Below, piece by piece: positions 1 to 8,646 of a stretch of DNA of 39,124 nucleotides (the stretch's first letter is position 1; the number at the start of each line of letters is the position of its first letter). This DNA is from Thaumasiovibrio sp043421945 (GTDB lineage: Bacteria > Pseudomonadota > Gammaproteobacteria > Enterobacterales > Vibrionaceae). The notes under the pieces are model-generated. The model worked only from the letters and a program-made list of their open reading frames with translations, was not told the origin of the DNA and searched no databases. Position numbers and translations under genes: made by a program. Location of the stretch: contig JBHOGO010000040.1 in assembly GCA_043421945.1 (NCBI GenBank), positions 1-39,124 on the forward strand, read 5' to 3'.

Positions 1-294
1 GATGAGTCCCCAAAGGGTATCAAAAATGTGTTCAAGAGAGTGGATCAACCTGACCAGTTAATTTTCCAGTTTGGTATAAAAACAGCACCAAAGTACTTTT
101 TTTCCTTGTTTGTGTCGCGTATCACAACGTTGATAACTAAGCTAACCTTAAGATAACGTAGAAGAATATAAAGCTGGGCGTTATTGGTCATGCTTAGAGG
201 TGCTTGTTATTTGTGTTGGTTTATTATCAACTGAGCGTTATCTGGCCGAAGTTTCTACGTCCTATATTTCATTGCACGTGTTAAGGGATGGATA

Positions 295-1851
295 ATGCAG
301 ATAGGTATACCCAAAGAGAGTGTGGCTGGAGAGAATCGAGTGGCAGCAACGCCAAAGTCGATTGAGCAACTTGTTAAATATGGATTTAATGTCATTGTTG
401 AGCCTAATGCCGGTGCGGCGGCGAGTTTCGATGATGAATCTTATCAAGCCGTTGGTGCAGTTATTGGTGCGAAGGAAGACGTCTGGCAAAGTGATATCGT
501 ATTCAAAGTTAACCCCCCGCAATTTACAGATGAATGTAATGAGATTGAACTATTGTGTGACGGTGTCACTTTGGTCAGTTTTATTTGGCCGGGCATAAAC
601 CCCGAACTTCTTGAACGATTAACCCAACGTAATATCACTGTACTTGCGATGGATTCCGTCCCTCGAATTTCACGAGCGCAAGCATTAGATGCTTTAAGCT
701 CAATGGCAAATATCGCGGGATATCGTGCAGTTGTTGAGGCTGCACATCAATTTGGTCGCTTCTTTACTGGTCAGATAACCGCTGCTGGTAAAGTTCCCCC
801 TGCAAAAGTATTGGTGGCGGGGGCTGGTGTTGCAGGCCTCGCTGCGATAGGGGCCGCTGGGAGCTTAGGTGCGATTGTACGCGCCTTCGATGTGCGCCCA
901 GAAGTTAAAGAGCAAGTTGAAAGCATGGGGGCCGAGTTTCTTGTTGTGAACTTCGAAGAGCAGCAAGTGAGTAGCGATGGCTATGCGAAAGAAATGTCTG
1001 ACGCATTCAACCTTGCAGCCGAGCAGCTCTACGCGGAACAAGCTAAAGAAGTCGATATTATTATCACTACAGCCCTTATTCCTGGTCGACCAGCGCCAAA
1101 ACTCATCACCCAAGAAATGGTCGATAGCATGAAGGCAGGCAGTGTTATTGTTGACTTAGCGGCAGCCAATGGTGGGAACTGTGCATATACAGTGGCGGAT
1201 GAGATCATTACCACTGAGAACGGTGTTACGATTATTGGTTATACGGACATGGTTTCACGCCTACCAGCGCAATCATCACAGCTGTATGCCACCAATTTAG
1301 TCAACTTGATAAAACTCTTATGTAAGGAAAAAGACGGTACGATAACGGTCAATTTTGAGGACGAGGTGCTTCGAGGGCTAACCGTTATGAAAGAGGGGGA
1401 GCTTACTTGGCCAGCCCCTCCGATTCAGGTTTCTGCTCAGCCTGTGTCATCGCCAGAGAGTCAAACGGCAGACCCCGTTGCTACAAAAACTGAAAAACAG
1501 ACATCCCCGAGAAGAAAGCTTGCTTATGTCGGTATAGCCGCTGCTATGTTTGCTTGGGTTGCACACTATTCACCACCAGAGTTTCTCACGCATTTTACGG
1601 TTTTCGTGCTCTCATGTGTTGTTGGCTACTACGTTGTTTGGAATGTCACTCATGCACTGCATACCCCTTTAATGTCGGTAACAAATGCCATTTCAGGCAT
1701 CATTATTCTGGGGGCCTTATTGCAAATAGGCCAAGGACATGGCTTTGTCAGCTTTTTAGCGTTCATTGCCATTCTTATCGCGAGTATCAATATTTTTGGT
1801 GGCTTTACCGTCACAAAACGCATGCTAGAAATGTTCCGCAAGGACCAATAA
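295..1851 (+). CDS. pntA: NAD(P) transhydrogenase subunit alpha
   Basis: Alpha subunit of the proton-translocating inner-membrane transhydrogenase, which uses the proton gradient to move hydride from NADH to NADP+. The 518 residues compare with about 510 in E. coli PntA. The N-terminal two thirds form the NAD(H)-binding domain I, which opens MQIGIPKES and contains a Rossmann glycine motif GAGVAGLAA near residue 175. A Pro/Ser/Thr-rich linker around residues 380-405 leads to four hydrophobic segments in the last 110 residues (first one near YVGIAAAMFAWV), as expected for the membrane part of PntA. pntB starts 13 bases after the stop, so the two form an operon. The ATG follows AAGGGATGG, a usable ribosome site. 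The family call is secure. Confidence 0.97.
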   Translation: MQIGIPKESVAGENRVAATPKSIEQLVKYGFNVIVEPNAGAAASFDDESYQAVGAVIGAKEDVWQSDIVFKVNPPQFTDECNEIELLCDGVTLVSFIWPGINPELLERLTQRNITVLAMDSVPRISRAQALDALSSMANIAGYRAVVEAAHQFGRFFTGQITAAGKVPPAKVLVAGAGVAGLAAIGAAGSLGAIVRAFDVRPEVKEQVESMGAEFLVVNFEEQQVSSDGYAKEMSDAFNLAAEQLYAEQAKEVDIIITTALIPGRPAPKLITQEMVDSMKAGSVIVDLAAANGGNCAYTVADEIITTENGVTIIGYTDMVSRLPAQSSQLYATNLVNLIKLLCKEKDGTITVNFEDEVLRGLTVMKEGELTWPAPPIQVSAQPVSSPESQTADPVATKTEKQTSPRRKLAYVGIAAAMFAWVAHYSPPEFLTHFTVFVLSCVVGYYVVWNVTHALHTPLMSVTNAISGIIILGALLQIGQGHGFVSFLAFIAILIASINIFGGFTVTKRMLEMFRKDQ

Positions 1852-1864
1852 CAGGGAGAGTTTT

Positions 1865-3241
1865 ATGTCTACAGGAATTGTTCAAGCGGCATATCTTATT
1901 GCAGCGGTGCTCTTTATCCTTAGCTTGGCTGGATTATCCAAGCAAGATACCGCACGCATGGGTAACTACTTTGGTATGTCAGGGATGGCGCTCGCGTTGA
2001 TTGCGACTATCTTTGGTCCTTATTCACAAAGCACGGGCTTAATTTTGCTCGCTATGGTGATAGGTGGAAGCATCGGCATTTTTTACGCCAAAAAAGTTGA
2101 AATGACAGAAATGCCTGAACTTGTTGCCATGCTGCATAGCTTCGTTGGGATGGCTGCGGTATTGGTCGGGTTTAATACCTTTTTACATCATGGTGATTTG
2201 TCAGGCGCGATGCTCAACATTCATTTGGTTGAAATCTTCCTCGGTGTATTTATCGGTGCAGTAACCTTTACAGGCTCTTTGGTCGCATTTGGAAAATTAC
2301 GTGGTATTGTGTCAAGCAAAGCATTAATGCTTCCCCATCGCCATAAGATGAATCTTGCCGCAATTGTTATCTCGGTAATATTGCTGTTTTGCTTTGTAAA
2401 CGCAGAAGGTTCAGGTTTCATTCTTATTGTTGTTACCCTAATCGCTTTGCTGTTTGGCTACCACTTGGTTGCGTCAATCGGTGGCGCAGATATGCCTGTT
2501 GTTGTCTCAATGCTTAACTCTTATTCCGGCTGGGCTGCAGCTGCTGCAGGGTTTATGTTAGCGAATAATTTGTTGATAGTGACAGGTGCATTGGTTGGTT
2601 CATCCGGCGCAATTCTCTCTTATATCATGTGTAAGGCGATGAACCGGTCATTTATCTCTGTTATTGCCGGCGGCTTTGGCAATGATAGCGCCGCTCCTGC
2701 AGGGGAGGATGTTACCGGTGAGCACAGAGAGTGCTCAGCCGAAGAGGTCGCAGAACTATTGAAAGAGGCAAAGAATGTCATTATCACTCCAGGTTATGGT
2801 ATGGCGGTTGCCCAAGCTCAGTATCCTGTCTACGAGATAACCGATAAATTACGTAAGCGCGGTGTGAATGTACGTTTTGGTATTCACCCTGTTGCGGGCC
2901 GTTTACCCGGGCACATGAACGTCTTACTTGCTGAAGCAAAAGTGCCTTACGATATTGTGCTTGAAATGGATGAGATCAATGAAGACTTCAGTGATACTGA
3001 TGTTGTTCTTGTCATTGGTGCCAATGACACCGTAAACCCGGCCGCGATGAATGATCCAAACAGCCCTATAGCAGGGATGCCCGTTCTTGAAGTCTGGAAC
3101 GCTAAGCAAGTGGTTGTCTTTAAGCGATCGATGAATACAGGGTATGCAGGGGTGCAGAATCCACTCTTCTTTAAAGATAATACGATGATGTTATTTGGAG
3201 ATGCTAAAGAGAGTTGTTTGAATATATCGACGAACATTTAA
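1865..3241 (+). CDS. pntB: NAD(P) transhydrogenase subunit beta
   Basis: Beta subunit partner of PntA, supplying most of the proton channel and the NADP(H)-binding domain III. The 458 residues are close to the usual 462. About nine hydrophobic segments fill residues 1-265. The soluble C-terminal domain contains the NADP motif VIITPGYGMAVAQAQYPV and the downstream GRLPGHMNVLLAEA and GANDTVNPAA stretches typical of PntB. An AGGGAG ribosome site precedes the ATG. The gene ends shortly before an intrinsic terminator at 3297-3323, so pntAB is probably a closed two-gene unit separate from the kinase gene that follows. Confidence 0.97.
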   Translation: MSTGIVQAAYLIAAVLFILSLAGLSKQDTARMGNYFGMSGMALALIATIFGPYSQSTGLILLAMVIGGSIGIFYAKKVEMTEMPELVAMLHSFVGMAAVLVGFNTFLHHGDLSGAMLNIHLVEIFLGVFIGAVTFTGSLVAFGKLRGIVSSKALMLPHRHKMNLAAIVISVILLFCFVNAEGSGFILIVVTLIALLFGYHLVASIGGADMPVVVSMLNSYSGWAAAAAGFMLANNLLIVTGALVGSSGAILSYIMCKAMNRSFISVIAGGFGNDSAAPAGEDVTGEHRECSAEEVAELLKEAKNVIITPGYGMAVAQAQYPVYEITDKLRKRGVNVRFGIHPVAGRLPGHMNVLLAEAKVPYDIVLEMDEINEDFSDTDVVLVIGANDTVNPAAMNDPNSPIAGMPVLEVWNAKQVVVFKRSMNTGYAGVQNPLFFKDNTMMLFGDAKESCLNISTNI

Positions 3242-3296
3242 TAGGTTAGTTATTCGTTGGTTATTTGAATGCATAGCCTTTGTTGGTGTTAAATAT

Positions 3297-3323
3297 AAGG
3301 GGAGCTAAAGCTCTCCTTTTCTT
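3297..3323 (+). terminator. Intrinsic terminator after pntAB
   Basis: Inverted repeat AAGGGGAGC / GCTCTCCTT with a TAAA loop (one G-T wobble pair), followed by a T-rich run. It lies 56 bases after the pntB stop and 48 bases before the kinase start, so it should separate pntAB from the vxr-like operon. Confidence 0.75.
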
Positions 3324-3370
3324 CACCTGAACCTGACATTAAGACTATTGTTAATGATATTATCGGCACT

Positions 3371-4807
3371 ATGAAGTGGTATTTAATAATTTTGTGTCTA
3401 TTTTCTATTCAAACTCTGGCATCAACGGTGCCGGAGAGATTGTCGTTGCTGAAAGAAGACTTTTCCGTTGAGCATAATATTGCCGAGTACGATTTTCGTC
3501 AGTTTCAAGTTAACTATCCGGAAGTATTGCTATTACCTGAATACCAATTACCACAAACGGCGCAGTATCCCATTCTTCAACTACAGCGTTTGTATGACAA
3601 TGCTCAAAGTTGTAAAGGACCGTGGCCTGTTAACCCGCTTTTAACGCAACCTGTAGTGTTCACGCGAGCGCTTTGTAATCAGACTGTGTTGCCGATTGGC
3701 TGGTTCGGACGAGCAGATTACATCCATCCCGGTGGCGGTTCTTATGCAAAACGTTATGTGATGACTTTTCCTGAACGCTACGAAGAGTTACTCCCTTTTT
3801 ATCACATTACTGAACGTCCTATTGCAGAAGAAAATAGTGAGTTATTCCGCTTACAGGTAATGCCTGAAGATGCACTACGTGCCCTTATTTCAGGGTCTGA
3901 TTTCCTCATCACTGGTGAAGAGCTGTGGGTTCGTCATCAAGATATGTATCGTATCTATGATCGTTCCATTTGGTCTCGTACGATCGACCGCCATAATGTG
4001 AGCTTTAATTTAGTCAACGATGTCCAATATTGTGTTACTCATAGCGGTAATATTTGCTGGCAAAGTATTGAAGAATCGAGATTACCTTATTATTTAGCGA
4101 TTGCTCTTGTATTATTTAATGGTCTATTTGTGATCGGGTGGGGTTACCATCGTTGGAAGTCTCATCAAAATATAATGGCCGAGCGGATGTTAGTATTACA
4201 AATATTAACGCATGAATTACGTACACCGATCGCAAGTTTGGGATTGACCGTCGAGGGTTTCCGTCGTCAATTTGATACGTTGCCTGAGAATGTTTACGAT
4301 GAGTTTCGTCGTCTTTGTGAGGATTCACGAAGGTTGAAACAACTTGCTGAAGCAAGTAAAGATTATTTGCAGTCAACACAAGGGCAGTTAAGCGTTGAGC
4401 ATGTCCCGTCGTTTAACGAATGGGTAGAGTTTCTTTGCGAGCCGTTTGAAGTGAGTTTATCACTGCCAGAAGATCAAGCGGTCGACGTCAATGTATACTG
4501 GTTAGCAACTTGTGTGAGCAATTTGTTAGCAAATGGACAGAAGTACGGGGTAGCACCGCTATCGTTATCCGCTTCTATTACCAAAGGACGGTTAATAATG
4601 AGGGTTTGCGATCAAGGACCGTTAACCAAGCAAGATTGGTCGCGAATTCGCAAACCATTTGTCAGTGAAAGAGGGCTAGGCCTCGGGCTGACAATTGTTG
4701 AATCAATGATTAAACGTATGGGAGGCAAGCTGACCCTTGAAGGCCCCCCAACGACTTTTGTAGTGGAGATACCCTGTGAGTCAAACACTTCTGCTCGTCG
4801 AAGATGA
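3371..4807 (+). CDS. vxrA: VxrA/WigK-like sensor histidine kinase (DUF3404)
   Basis: Membrane sensor kinase that would phosphorylate the neighbouring regulator. A signal peptide (MKWYLIILCLFSIQTLAS) is followed by a periplasmic domain of about 215 residues, recognised from memory as the DUF3404 sensor, then a membrane segment near residues 240-260. The dimerisation/phosphoacceptor motif ILTHELRTP carries His281. The ATPase part shows an N box (NLLANGQ), DQG and GLGLGLTIVE. Length (478) and position after pntAB match the V. cholerae kinase known for controlling cell-wall homeostasis, biofilm and type VI secretion. The 3' end overlaps the regulator gene by 32 bases. No strong ribosome site is visible before the ATG; the signal peptide supports this start. 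The symbol rests on remembered synteny and domain pattern. Confidence 0.88.
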   Translation: MKWYLIILCLFSIQTLASTVPERLSLLKEDFSVEHNIAEYDFRQFQVNYPEVLLLPEYQLPQTAQYPILQLQRLYDNAQSCKGPWPVNPLLTQPVVFTRALCNQTVLPIGWFGRADYIHPGGGSYAKRYVMTFPERYEELLPFYHITERPIAEENSELFRLQVMPEDALRALISGSDFLITGEELWVRHQDMYRIYDRSIWSRTIDRHNVSFNLVNDVQYCVTHSGNICWQSIEESRLPYYLAIALVLFNGLFVIGWGYHRWKSHQNIMAERMLVLQILTHELRTPIASLGLTVEGFRRQFDTLPENVYDEFRRLCEDSRRLKQLAEASKDYLQSTQGQLSVEHVPSFNEWVEFLCEPFEVSLSLPEDQAVDVNVYWLATCVSNLLANGQKYGVAPLSLSASITKGRLIMRVCDQGPLTKQDWSRIRKPFVSERGLGLGLTIVESMIKRMGGKLTLEGPPTTFVVEIPCESNTSARRR

Positions 4808-5444
4808 CAGTAACTTAGCCGTAGGTTTACTAGCCATATTAAGAGATGCGGGCTACCAATGCTTACATGCTGATTGTGCGACCGCGGTGGCACCATTGTG
4901 GTCACAAGCCGACATGGTTATTTTAGATCGTCAATTACCGGAAGGTGATTCGTTAGATTACCTGCCAACATGGCAGCTGGAAAAAAAATTACCTGTGATT
5001 GTTCTCACAGCAATGGTGTCTGTTGATGACCGAGTGAAAGGTCTAGATTCTGGTGCGAATGACTATTTAACCAAACCTTTTGCTGAACAAGAACTTCTGG
5101 CTCGTATACGATCTCAACTGCGCCAGCGAGAGCATACAGTCGAAACGGCGGATAGCCTTTTGGTTGTTAACCCGGTAACGATTAATACTGAAACCCGTGA
5201 TGTGATGGTGGGTGATCAAACGGTGACATTGACACGAACTGAATTTGATCTCCTTTTTTTCCTCGCTAAACATGTTGGTCGCGTATTCACACGAGATGAG
5301 TTGTTAGACCATGTTTGGGGTTACAATCATTATCCGACCACTCGGACAGTAGATACCCACATCCTACAATTAAGACAAAAGATTGAAGGCATCAATATTG
5401 AGACCCTAAGAGGTGTTGGCTATCGAATGAAAGCACTTACTTAA
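4776..5444 (+). CDS. vxrB: VxrB/WigR-like OmpR-family response regulator
   Basis: Cytoplasmic DNA-binding response regulator paired with the upstream kinase. The receiver domain (residues 1-120) shows the acidic pocket VEDD (8-11), phosphoacceptor Asp51 in VILDRQLPE, the switch Thr in VLTAM and Lys100 in LTKPF. The C-terminal half is a winged helix of the OmpR/PhoB type, with TLTRTEFDLL, DELLDHVWG and TRTVDTHILQLRQKIE. The start is a GTG inside the kinase gene, a translational-coupling arrangement. The family is certain; the specific name depends on synteny. In V. cholerae this regulator controls peptidoglycan synthesis genes and type VI secretion, which is known for the family rather than shown here. 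Confidence 0.92.
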   Translation: MSQTLLLVEDDSNLAVGLLAILRDAGYQCLHADCATAVAPLWSQADMVILDRQLPEGDSLDYLPTWQLEKKLPVIVLTAMVSVDDRVKGLDSGANDYLTKPFAEQELLARIRSQLRQREHTVETADSLLVVNPVTINTETRDVMVGDQTVTLTRTEFDLLFFLAKHVGRVFTRDELLDHVWGYNHYPTTRTVDTHILQLRQKIEGINIETLRGVGYRMKALT

Positions 5445-5472
5445 TGTGAGTGTTGACTAGTTTCTTTTCTCT

Positions 5473-5503
5473 GGTGTTTAGATGAGCATCTCGGCTAAAC
5501 ACC
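5473..5503. promoter_or_regulatory. Hairpin in the vxrB-vxrC gap
   Basis: Perfect 9-bp inverted repeat GGTGTTTAG / CTAAACACC enclosing a second small GAG-CAT-CTC hairpin. No T-run follows, so it is a poor terminator. It could be an mRNA processing or stability element, or an operator. It sits in an unusually long (109-base) gap for an operon. Confidence 0.4.
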
Positions 5504-5523
5504 CTTTACTATTGGTACTGACA

Positions 5524-5553
5524 AATAAGTGGCAGTGCTGAATAAGTGGCAGT
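5524..5553 (+). repeat. 13-bp direct repeat over the vxrC ribosome-binding region
   Basis: AATAAGTGGCAGT occurs at 5524-5536 and again at 5541-5553, period 17, with the second copy abutting the ATG at 5554. The only recognisable Shine-Dalgarno-like sequence (AAGTGG) lies within the repeat, so the translation-initiation region itself appears to be duplicated. Confidence 0.7.
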
Positions 5554-6441
5554 ATGAATAAGTTTCTCTGTGCAATTTTCGTTCTAGGTTTCCTACCCAA
5601 TGCGAATGCACGTTGGTTCGACAGCAAGGATTCGTTATCAAGCGCACATGATTTGCTGCTATCAGGTAATGTATCTGGTAGTTTCGAGCAATTGGTTCAA
5701 TTGTGGCAACAGCAGCCAGAGCCATTAATTGGCGATAACATGAATGCACTATTGGGAGCCGCGATCGGTGTTGATTGTGGTCGTAGCCTGACTCCTAATG
5801 CATTGCCGGAATGGCTAATGGAACTCGCGGTTCAAAGAGAAACTGTTCAACACGTCAACCAAGTTAACTATAGCGTTAACATCGAAGGCCTATCGAATGT
5901 TAACTCTTTATCGATTGACCTCGTTCAGTGGCCAGAAGAGAATGTGATATCAGGAAGAACCGCCGTTTCAAAAGGCGGTCAGTTCAAAATGAGCTTTCGC
6001 CACTTTTCAGACACATTGCCACGTGGTCTTTATCGACTGTCACTATCGACTGCTAACCATCCCGAGTGGAATCAGTGGTTGATTTTAGAAGACCCAGCAA
6101 CGGTACAGCGTATTACCTGGGTTGATACCTTTAATTGGCATATCGCAAATCATCAACTTCCAATGAAAACGTGCCCAGTACCTGTACTTGAGCAGCAAGT
6201 TTATCCCCTTGATAGGCTTTATCAAAGAACCATATGGCAACAGCGAGACCAAGGACGTTTACCTACAGTCTTTAACGCTGAAGAGACAGAATTAAACCCG
6301 GGACGATATTGGCTGAGTGTGAGCTTAATTGATTCTCGTTGGCAGGGTGATCTGCAAGTACAAGAAGTTCAACGGTTAATTAAACCCACTGAAGTTCATG
6401 CACCAGCAACAATTATTGAAGTGACGGATATAGCATTCTAA
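5554..6441 (+). CDS. vxrC: DUF2861 family protein, VxrC-like
   Basis: Predicted exported protein of 295 residues, third gene of the vxr-like operon. A signal peptide covers about residues 1-19 (MNKFLCAIFVLGFLPNANA), and the mature part starts near RWFDSKDSL. There is no further membrane segment and no enzyme motif I can recognise. Two cysteines (near residues 71 and 207) could form a disulfide. The body alternates hydrophobic and polar residues in a beta-rich pattern. From memory, proteins of this size, start and location in Vibrio carry DUF2861 and are called VxrC. Its biochemical role is unknown. It is likely co-transcribed with vxrAB. Confidence 0.75.
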   Translation: MNKFLCAIFVLGFLPNANARWFDSKDSLSSAHDLLLSGNVSGSFEQLVQLWQQQPEPLIGDNMNALLGAAIGVDCGRSLTPNALPEWLMELAVQRETVQHVNQVNYSVNIEGLSNVNSLSIDLVQWPEENVISGRTAVSKGGQFKMSFRHFSDTLPRGLYRLSLSTANHPEWNQWLILEDPATVQRITWVDTFNWHIANHQLPMKTCPVPVLEQQVYPLDRLYQRTIWQQRDQGRLPTVFNAEETELNPGRYWLSVSLIDSRWQGDLQVQEVQRLIKPTEVHAPATIIEVTDIAF

Positions 6442-6486
6442 GATTTATTGTCTTGATTCTGTTCTCTGAATGTAGCCATTGCATCT

Positions 6487-6511
6487 ATATTATGAATATA
6501 AACCATAATAT
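6487..6511. promoter_or_regulatory. Inverted repeat before the TraF-like gene
   Basis: Perfect 8-bp inverted repeat ATATTATG / CATAATAT with a 9-base spacer, ending 17 bases before the ATG at 6529. Its size and position would suit an operator or a small hairpin masking the ribosome site. AT-rich repeats like this also occur by chance. Confidence 0.3.
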
Positions 6512-6528
6512 ATGCAGTGGTGCACATA

Positions 6529-7662
6529 ATGAAAAAATCATATCTTTATTTAGCAACAGCTCTGTTTTCTGTTTCCACACTTGCTGATGACACGAGAACC
6601 TACTCGATGGGTGGGGCTGGTGTTGCGACGGCAGACTATTTAACCGGTGCTTTTTACAATCCAGCTTTAGTGAGTGTTGTCAATCGGCGAAATAATCTGG
6701 GTATACTCATTCCTTCTCTGTCGCTTGACGTTAGCGACAGGGACCAGTTTCTCGATGATGTTGACGACTTCTCTGATGCTGTCGATGCAGGGGACGCTAA
6801 TGGTGCTGAGCGTGTTCTGGGTAACATTGATGGTAAAACCCTTAATGCCAAGGCTGATATTGGTGTCGCTATTTCCATCCCTCGCATGATTATTCCTACA
6901 ACATTTTTTATTAACAATTATGTAGATATCATCGGTATACCAAATATATCAGCGGACGATTTATCAGGTATTGATGTCAATGATATTAAATCTTCAGCAA
7001 CCGTTTTAGCCGTTAATGTTATGGATATCGGTGTAGCAATGGCGCAGCCTATAGCCATTGGGGGGCGTTCATACCTTGTGGGTATAGCACCTAAAATGCA
7101 GCGAGTGACGACCTACAACTTTACCGATTCCCTTGACGACTTTGATGTAGAAAATTTTGACGATGAACAATATGAAACCGATGAAACCACATTCAATTTA
7201 GACCTGGGTATTGCTTGGGTCGAAGGCCCATATCGTGCAGGGTTAGCGATTAGAAATGTCATCCCAAATGATTATAAGACAGTCAATACCGACGCATCAT
7301 TTACCGAACTCGGCGGACGAAGTTTCACATACAAAATTGAACCTCGTATTACAACAGGTGTTGGGTTTGTGAGTAAATTCTATACGATGGCAGTGGACAT
7401 TGACCTTCTTAAATCAAAGCGGTTTGATAGCAACCTTTTTGAAGCCGAAACACAATTTGCGCGTGTAGGGATGGAGTTTGATGCGTTTAAACAGGCACAG
7501 CTTAGAGCTGGTGTTAAGCATGACTTACAAGGTAATGTCGATACAGCATTTACAGCGGGTGTCGGGCTATCGCCTTTGGGGATTGTAAACCTAGATATCG
7601 GCGCTTCATACGGGGGAACGGGAGTTTACGGAGGATCGATACAACTCGCACTGATGTTCTAA
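6529..7662 (+). CDS. TraF-like exported protein, VxrE-like
   Basis: Exported 377-residue protein, last gene of the vxr-like operon. I start it at ATG 6529, which gives a clean signal peptide (MKKSYLYLATALFSVSTLA); an in-frame GTG at 6517 would add four residues. The segment TYSMGGAGVATADYLTGAFYNPA resembles the start of the TraF_2/conjugal transfer TraF-like family, whose members look like FadL/OmpP1-type beta-barrels. The C-terminus ends in Phe (SIQLALMF), a common barrel signature. An acidic stretch around residues 75-95 and 200-225 (many Asp) is notable. In V. cholerae the corresponding gene is vxrE (remembered). Conjugation is not implied; no other transfer genes are present. Confidence 0.72.
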   Translation: MKKSYLYLATALFSVSTLADDTRTYSMGGAGVATADYLTGAFYNPALVSVVNRRNNLGILIPSLSLDVSDRDQFLDDVDDFSDAVDAGDANGAERVLGNIDGKTLNAKADIGVAISIPRMIIPTTFFINNYVDIIGIPNISADDLSGIDVNDIKSSATVLAVNVMDIGVAMAQPIAIGGRSYLVGIAPKMQRVTTYNFTDSLDDFDVENFDDEQYETDETTFNLDLGIAWVEGPYRAGLAIRNVIPNDYKTVNTDASFTELGGRSFTYKIEPRITTGVGFVSKFYTMAVDIDLLKSKRFDSNLFEAETQFARVGMEFDAFKQAQLRAGVKHDLQGNVDTAFTAGVGLSPLGIVNLDIGASYGGTGVYGGSIQLALMF

Positions 7663-7824
7663 GCTGTCCCGAATCTAAAGAGTATAGAAGTCGGCAAGAA
7701 CTATATTCGTCGTTAATGCTGTATTGAGGTAGCGACTAAAACAGTTAAATGATGAAGGTGGCGTTCTAGAAGTCTCTTTTTTCTATCTGATTGGGTTTAT
7801 CGACACAAAAGGCGCAGACAGTAA

Positions 7825-7853
7825 GTGACAGTGTGGTAAATACCCCTTAAAAT
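7825..7853 (+). promoter_or_regulatory. Sigma-70 promoter for the YoaH-like gene
   Basis: A -35-like GTGACA (7825-7830) and -10-like TAAAAT (7848-7853) are separated by 17 bases and lie 25 bases before the ATG at 7879, a good arrangement for a short leader. Confidence 0.5.
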
Positions 7854-7878
7854 ATTCTTCATTGATTTTGGGGGTAAT

Positions 7879-8022
7879 ATGTCAGATCCAACACTTACAC
7901 ATGAAGAGCAGCAAATTGCTGCTGATCGCATCCACGCTTTGATGGCGCAAGGGATGAGCAGTGGCGAAGCAATCATGAAAGTTGCTAACGAAATTCGTCA
8001 ACAGAAAAAAGACGCAGAGTAA
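7879..8022 (+). CDS. UPF0181 (YoaH) family small protein
   Basis: A 47-residue protein of unknown biochemical function. After MSDP it reads LTHEEQQIAADRIHALMAQ then GMSSGEAIMKVANEIR, which matches the conserved pattern of the YoaH/UPF0181 family (LTHEQQQ..VERIQELMAQGMSSGQAI in E. coli). A GGGGG run lies just before the ATG as a ribosome site, and a promoter at 7825 and a terminator at 8027 make it a self-contained single-gene unit. The charged tail KKDAE replaces the longer acidic tail of the E. coli protein. Confidence 0.88.
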   Translation: MSDPTLTHEEQQIAADRIHALMAQGMSSGEAIMKVANEIRQQKKDAE

Positions 8023-8026
8023 TTCG

Positions 8027-8061
8027 AACCCTAAGGCTGAAAAATAGCTTTAGGGTTTTTT
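8027..8061 (+). terminator. Intrinsic terminator after the YoaH-like gene
   Basis: AACCCTAAGGCT and AGCTTTAGGGTT pair with one G-T wobble and are followed directly by a T run. It starts five bases after the stop codon. Confidence 0.85.
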
Positions 8062-8106
8062 ATTATCCGTACATGTCTTTTTTATTATGCATGGAAGGCC
8101 AATAAT

Positions 8107-8628
8107 ATGAATAATCGTTACCTTAGAGCGAGGACGCTCGCCCGCTCACGCCATGTCGGTCAGCTATATGGTGATAGACCGTATAGTTTCCATTTAGATA
8201 GTGTTGCTGAGTTAGCAACACCGTTTGGTTCTGATGCCATGATTGTGGCGCAGTTACATGACTTGTTAGAGGATACGACAACGAGTGTCGATGAGATAGC
8301 TGCTGACTTTGGGTTTACCATTGCTGATGCAGTGATGTATTTAACTGACTCAAATGCAAAAACAAGGCAAGTTCGTAAAGCTGAAACTAACGCACGTCTT
8401 AAAAGTCTTAATACCTATGAGGAGTCAGCGAGGCTTGCGCTAATTGTTAAAGCGTGTGATCGTTTGGCAAACGTCAGGTCGAGTAAAACATTATCCCCAT
8501 CTCGTTTGGTTCGCTACAAAGAAGAGCACAGTGATTTTAAAAACGCTTGTTATCGCCAAGGGCTTTGTGAAGCTATCTGGTGGGAGCTCGATAACTTAAT
8601 TGTAAAAATTGATGCCAGCGAGAAATAA
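8107..8628 (+). CDS. Single-domain HD hydrolase, ppGpp hydrolase-like
   Basis: A 173-residue HD-superfamily protein resembling the hydrolase domain of SpoT/Rel and stand-alone alarmone hydrolases (MESH1/SAH type). Visible metal and substrate positions: Arg15-His16 in SRHVGQLYG, His29 in YSFHLDSV, the His51-Asp52 pair with Glu55-Asp56 in LHDLLEDT, and Asp118 in KACDRLANV. These follow the H...HD...ED...D order of that group. No synthetase, TGS or ACT domain is present, and the length fits a solo hydrolase. GGAAGG eight bases before the ATG supports the start. Hydrolysis of (p)ppGpp is inferred from the motif set; a different nucleotide or NADPH substrate is possible, since MESH1 also acts on NADPH. 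Confidence 0.75.
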   Translation: MNNRYLRARTLARSRHVGQLYGDRPYSFHLDSVAELATPFGSDAMIVAQLHDLLEDTTTSVDEIAADFGFTIADAVMYLTDSNAKTRQVRKAETNARLKSLNTYEESARLALIVKACDRLANVRSSKTLSPSRLVRYKEEHSDFKNACYRQGLCEAIWWELDNLIVKIDASEK

Positions 8629-8646
8629 TTGATTTTAAACTAAGAG

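Noticed and set aside
6529..7662. Reading the TraF-like gene as evidence of a conjugative element
   Set aside because: No other transfer, relaxase or integrase genes are present and the position matches the chromosomal vxr operon.
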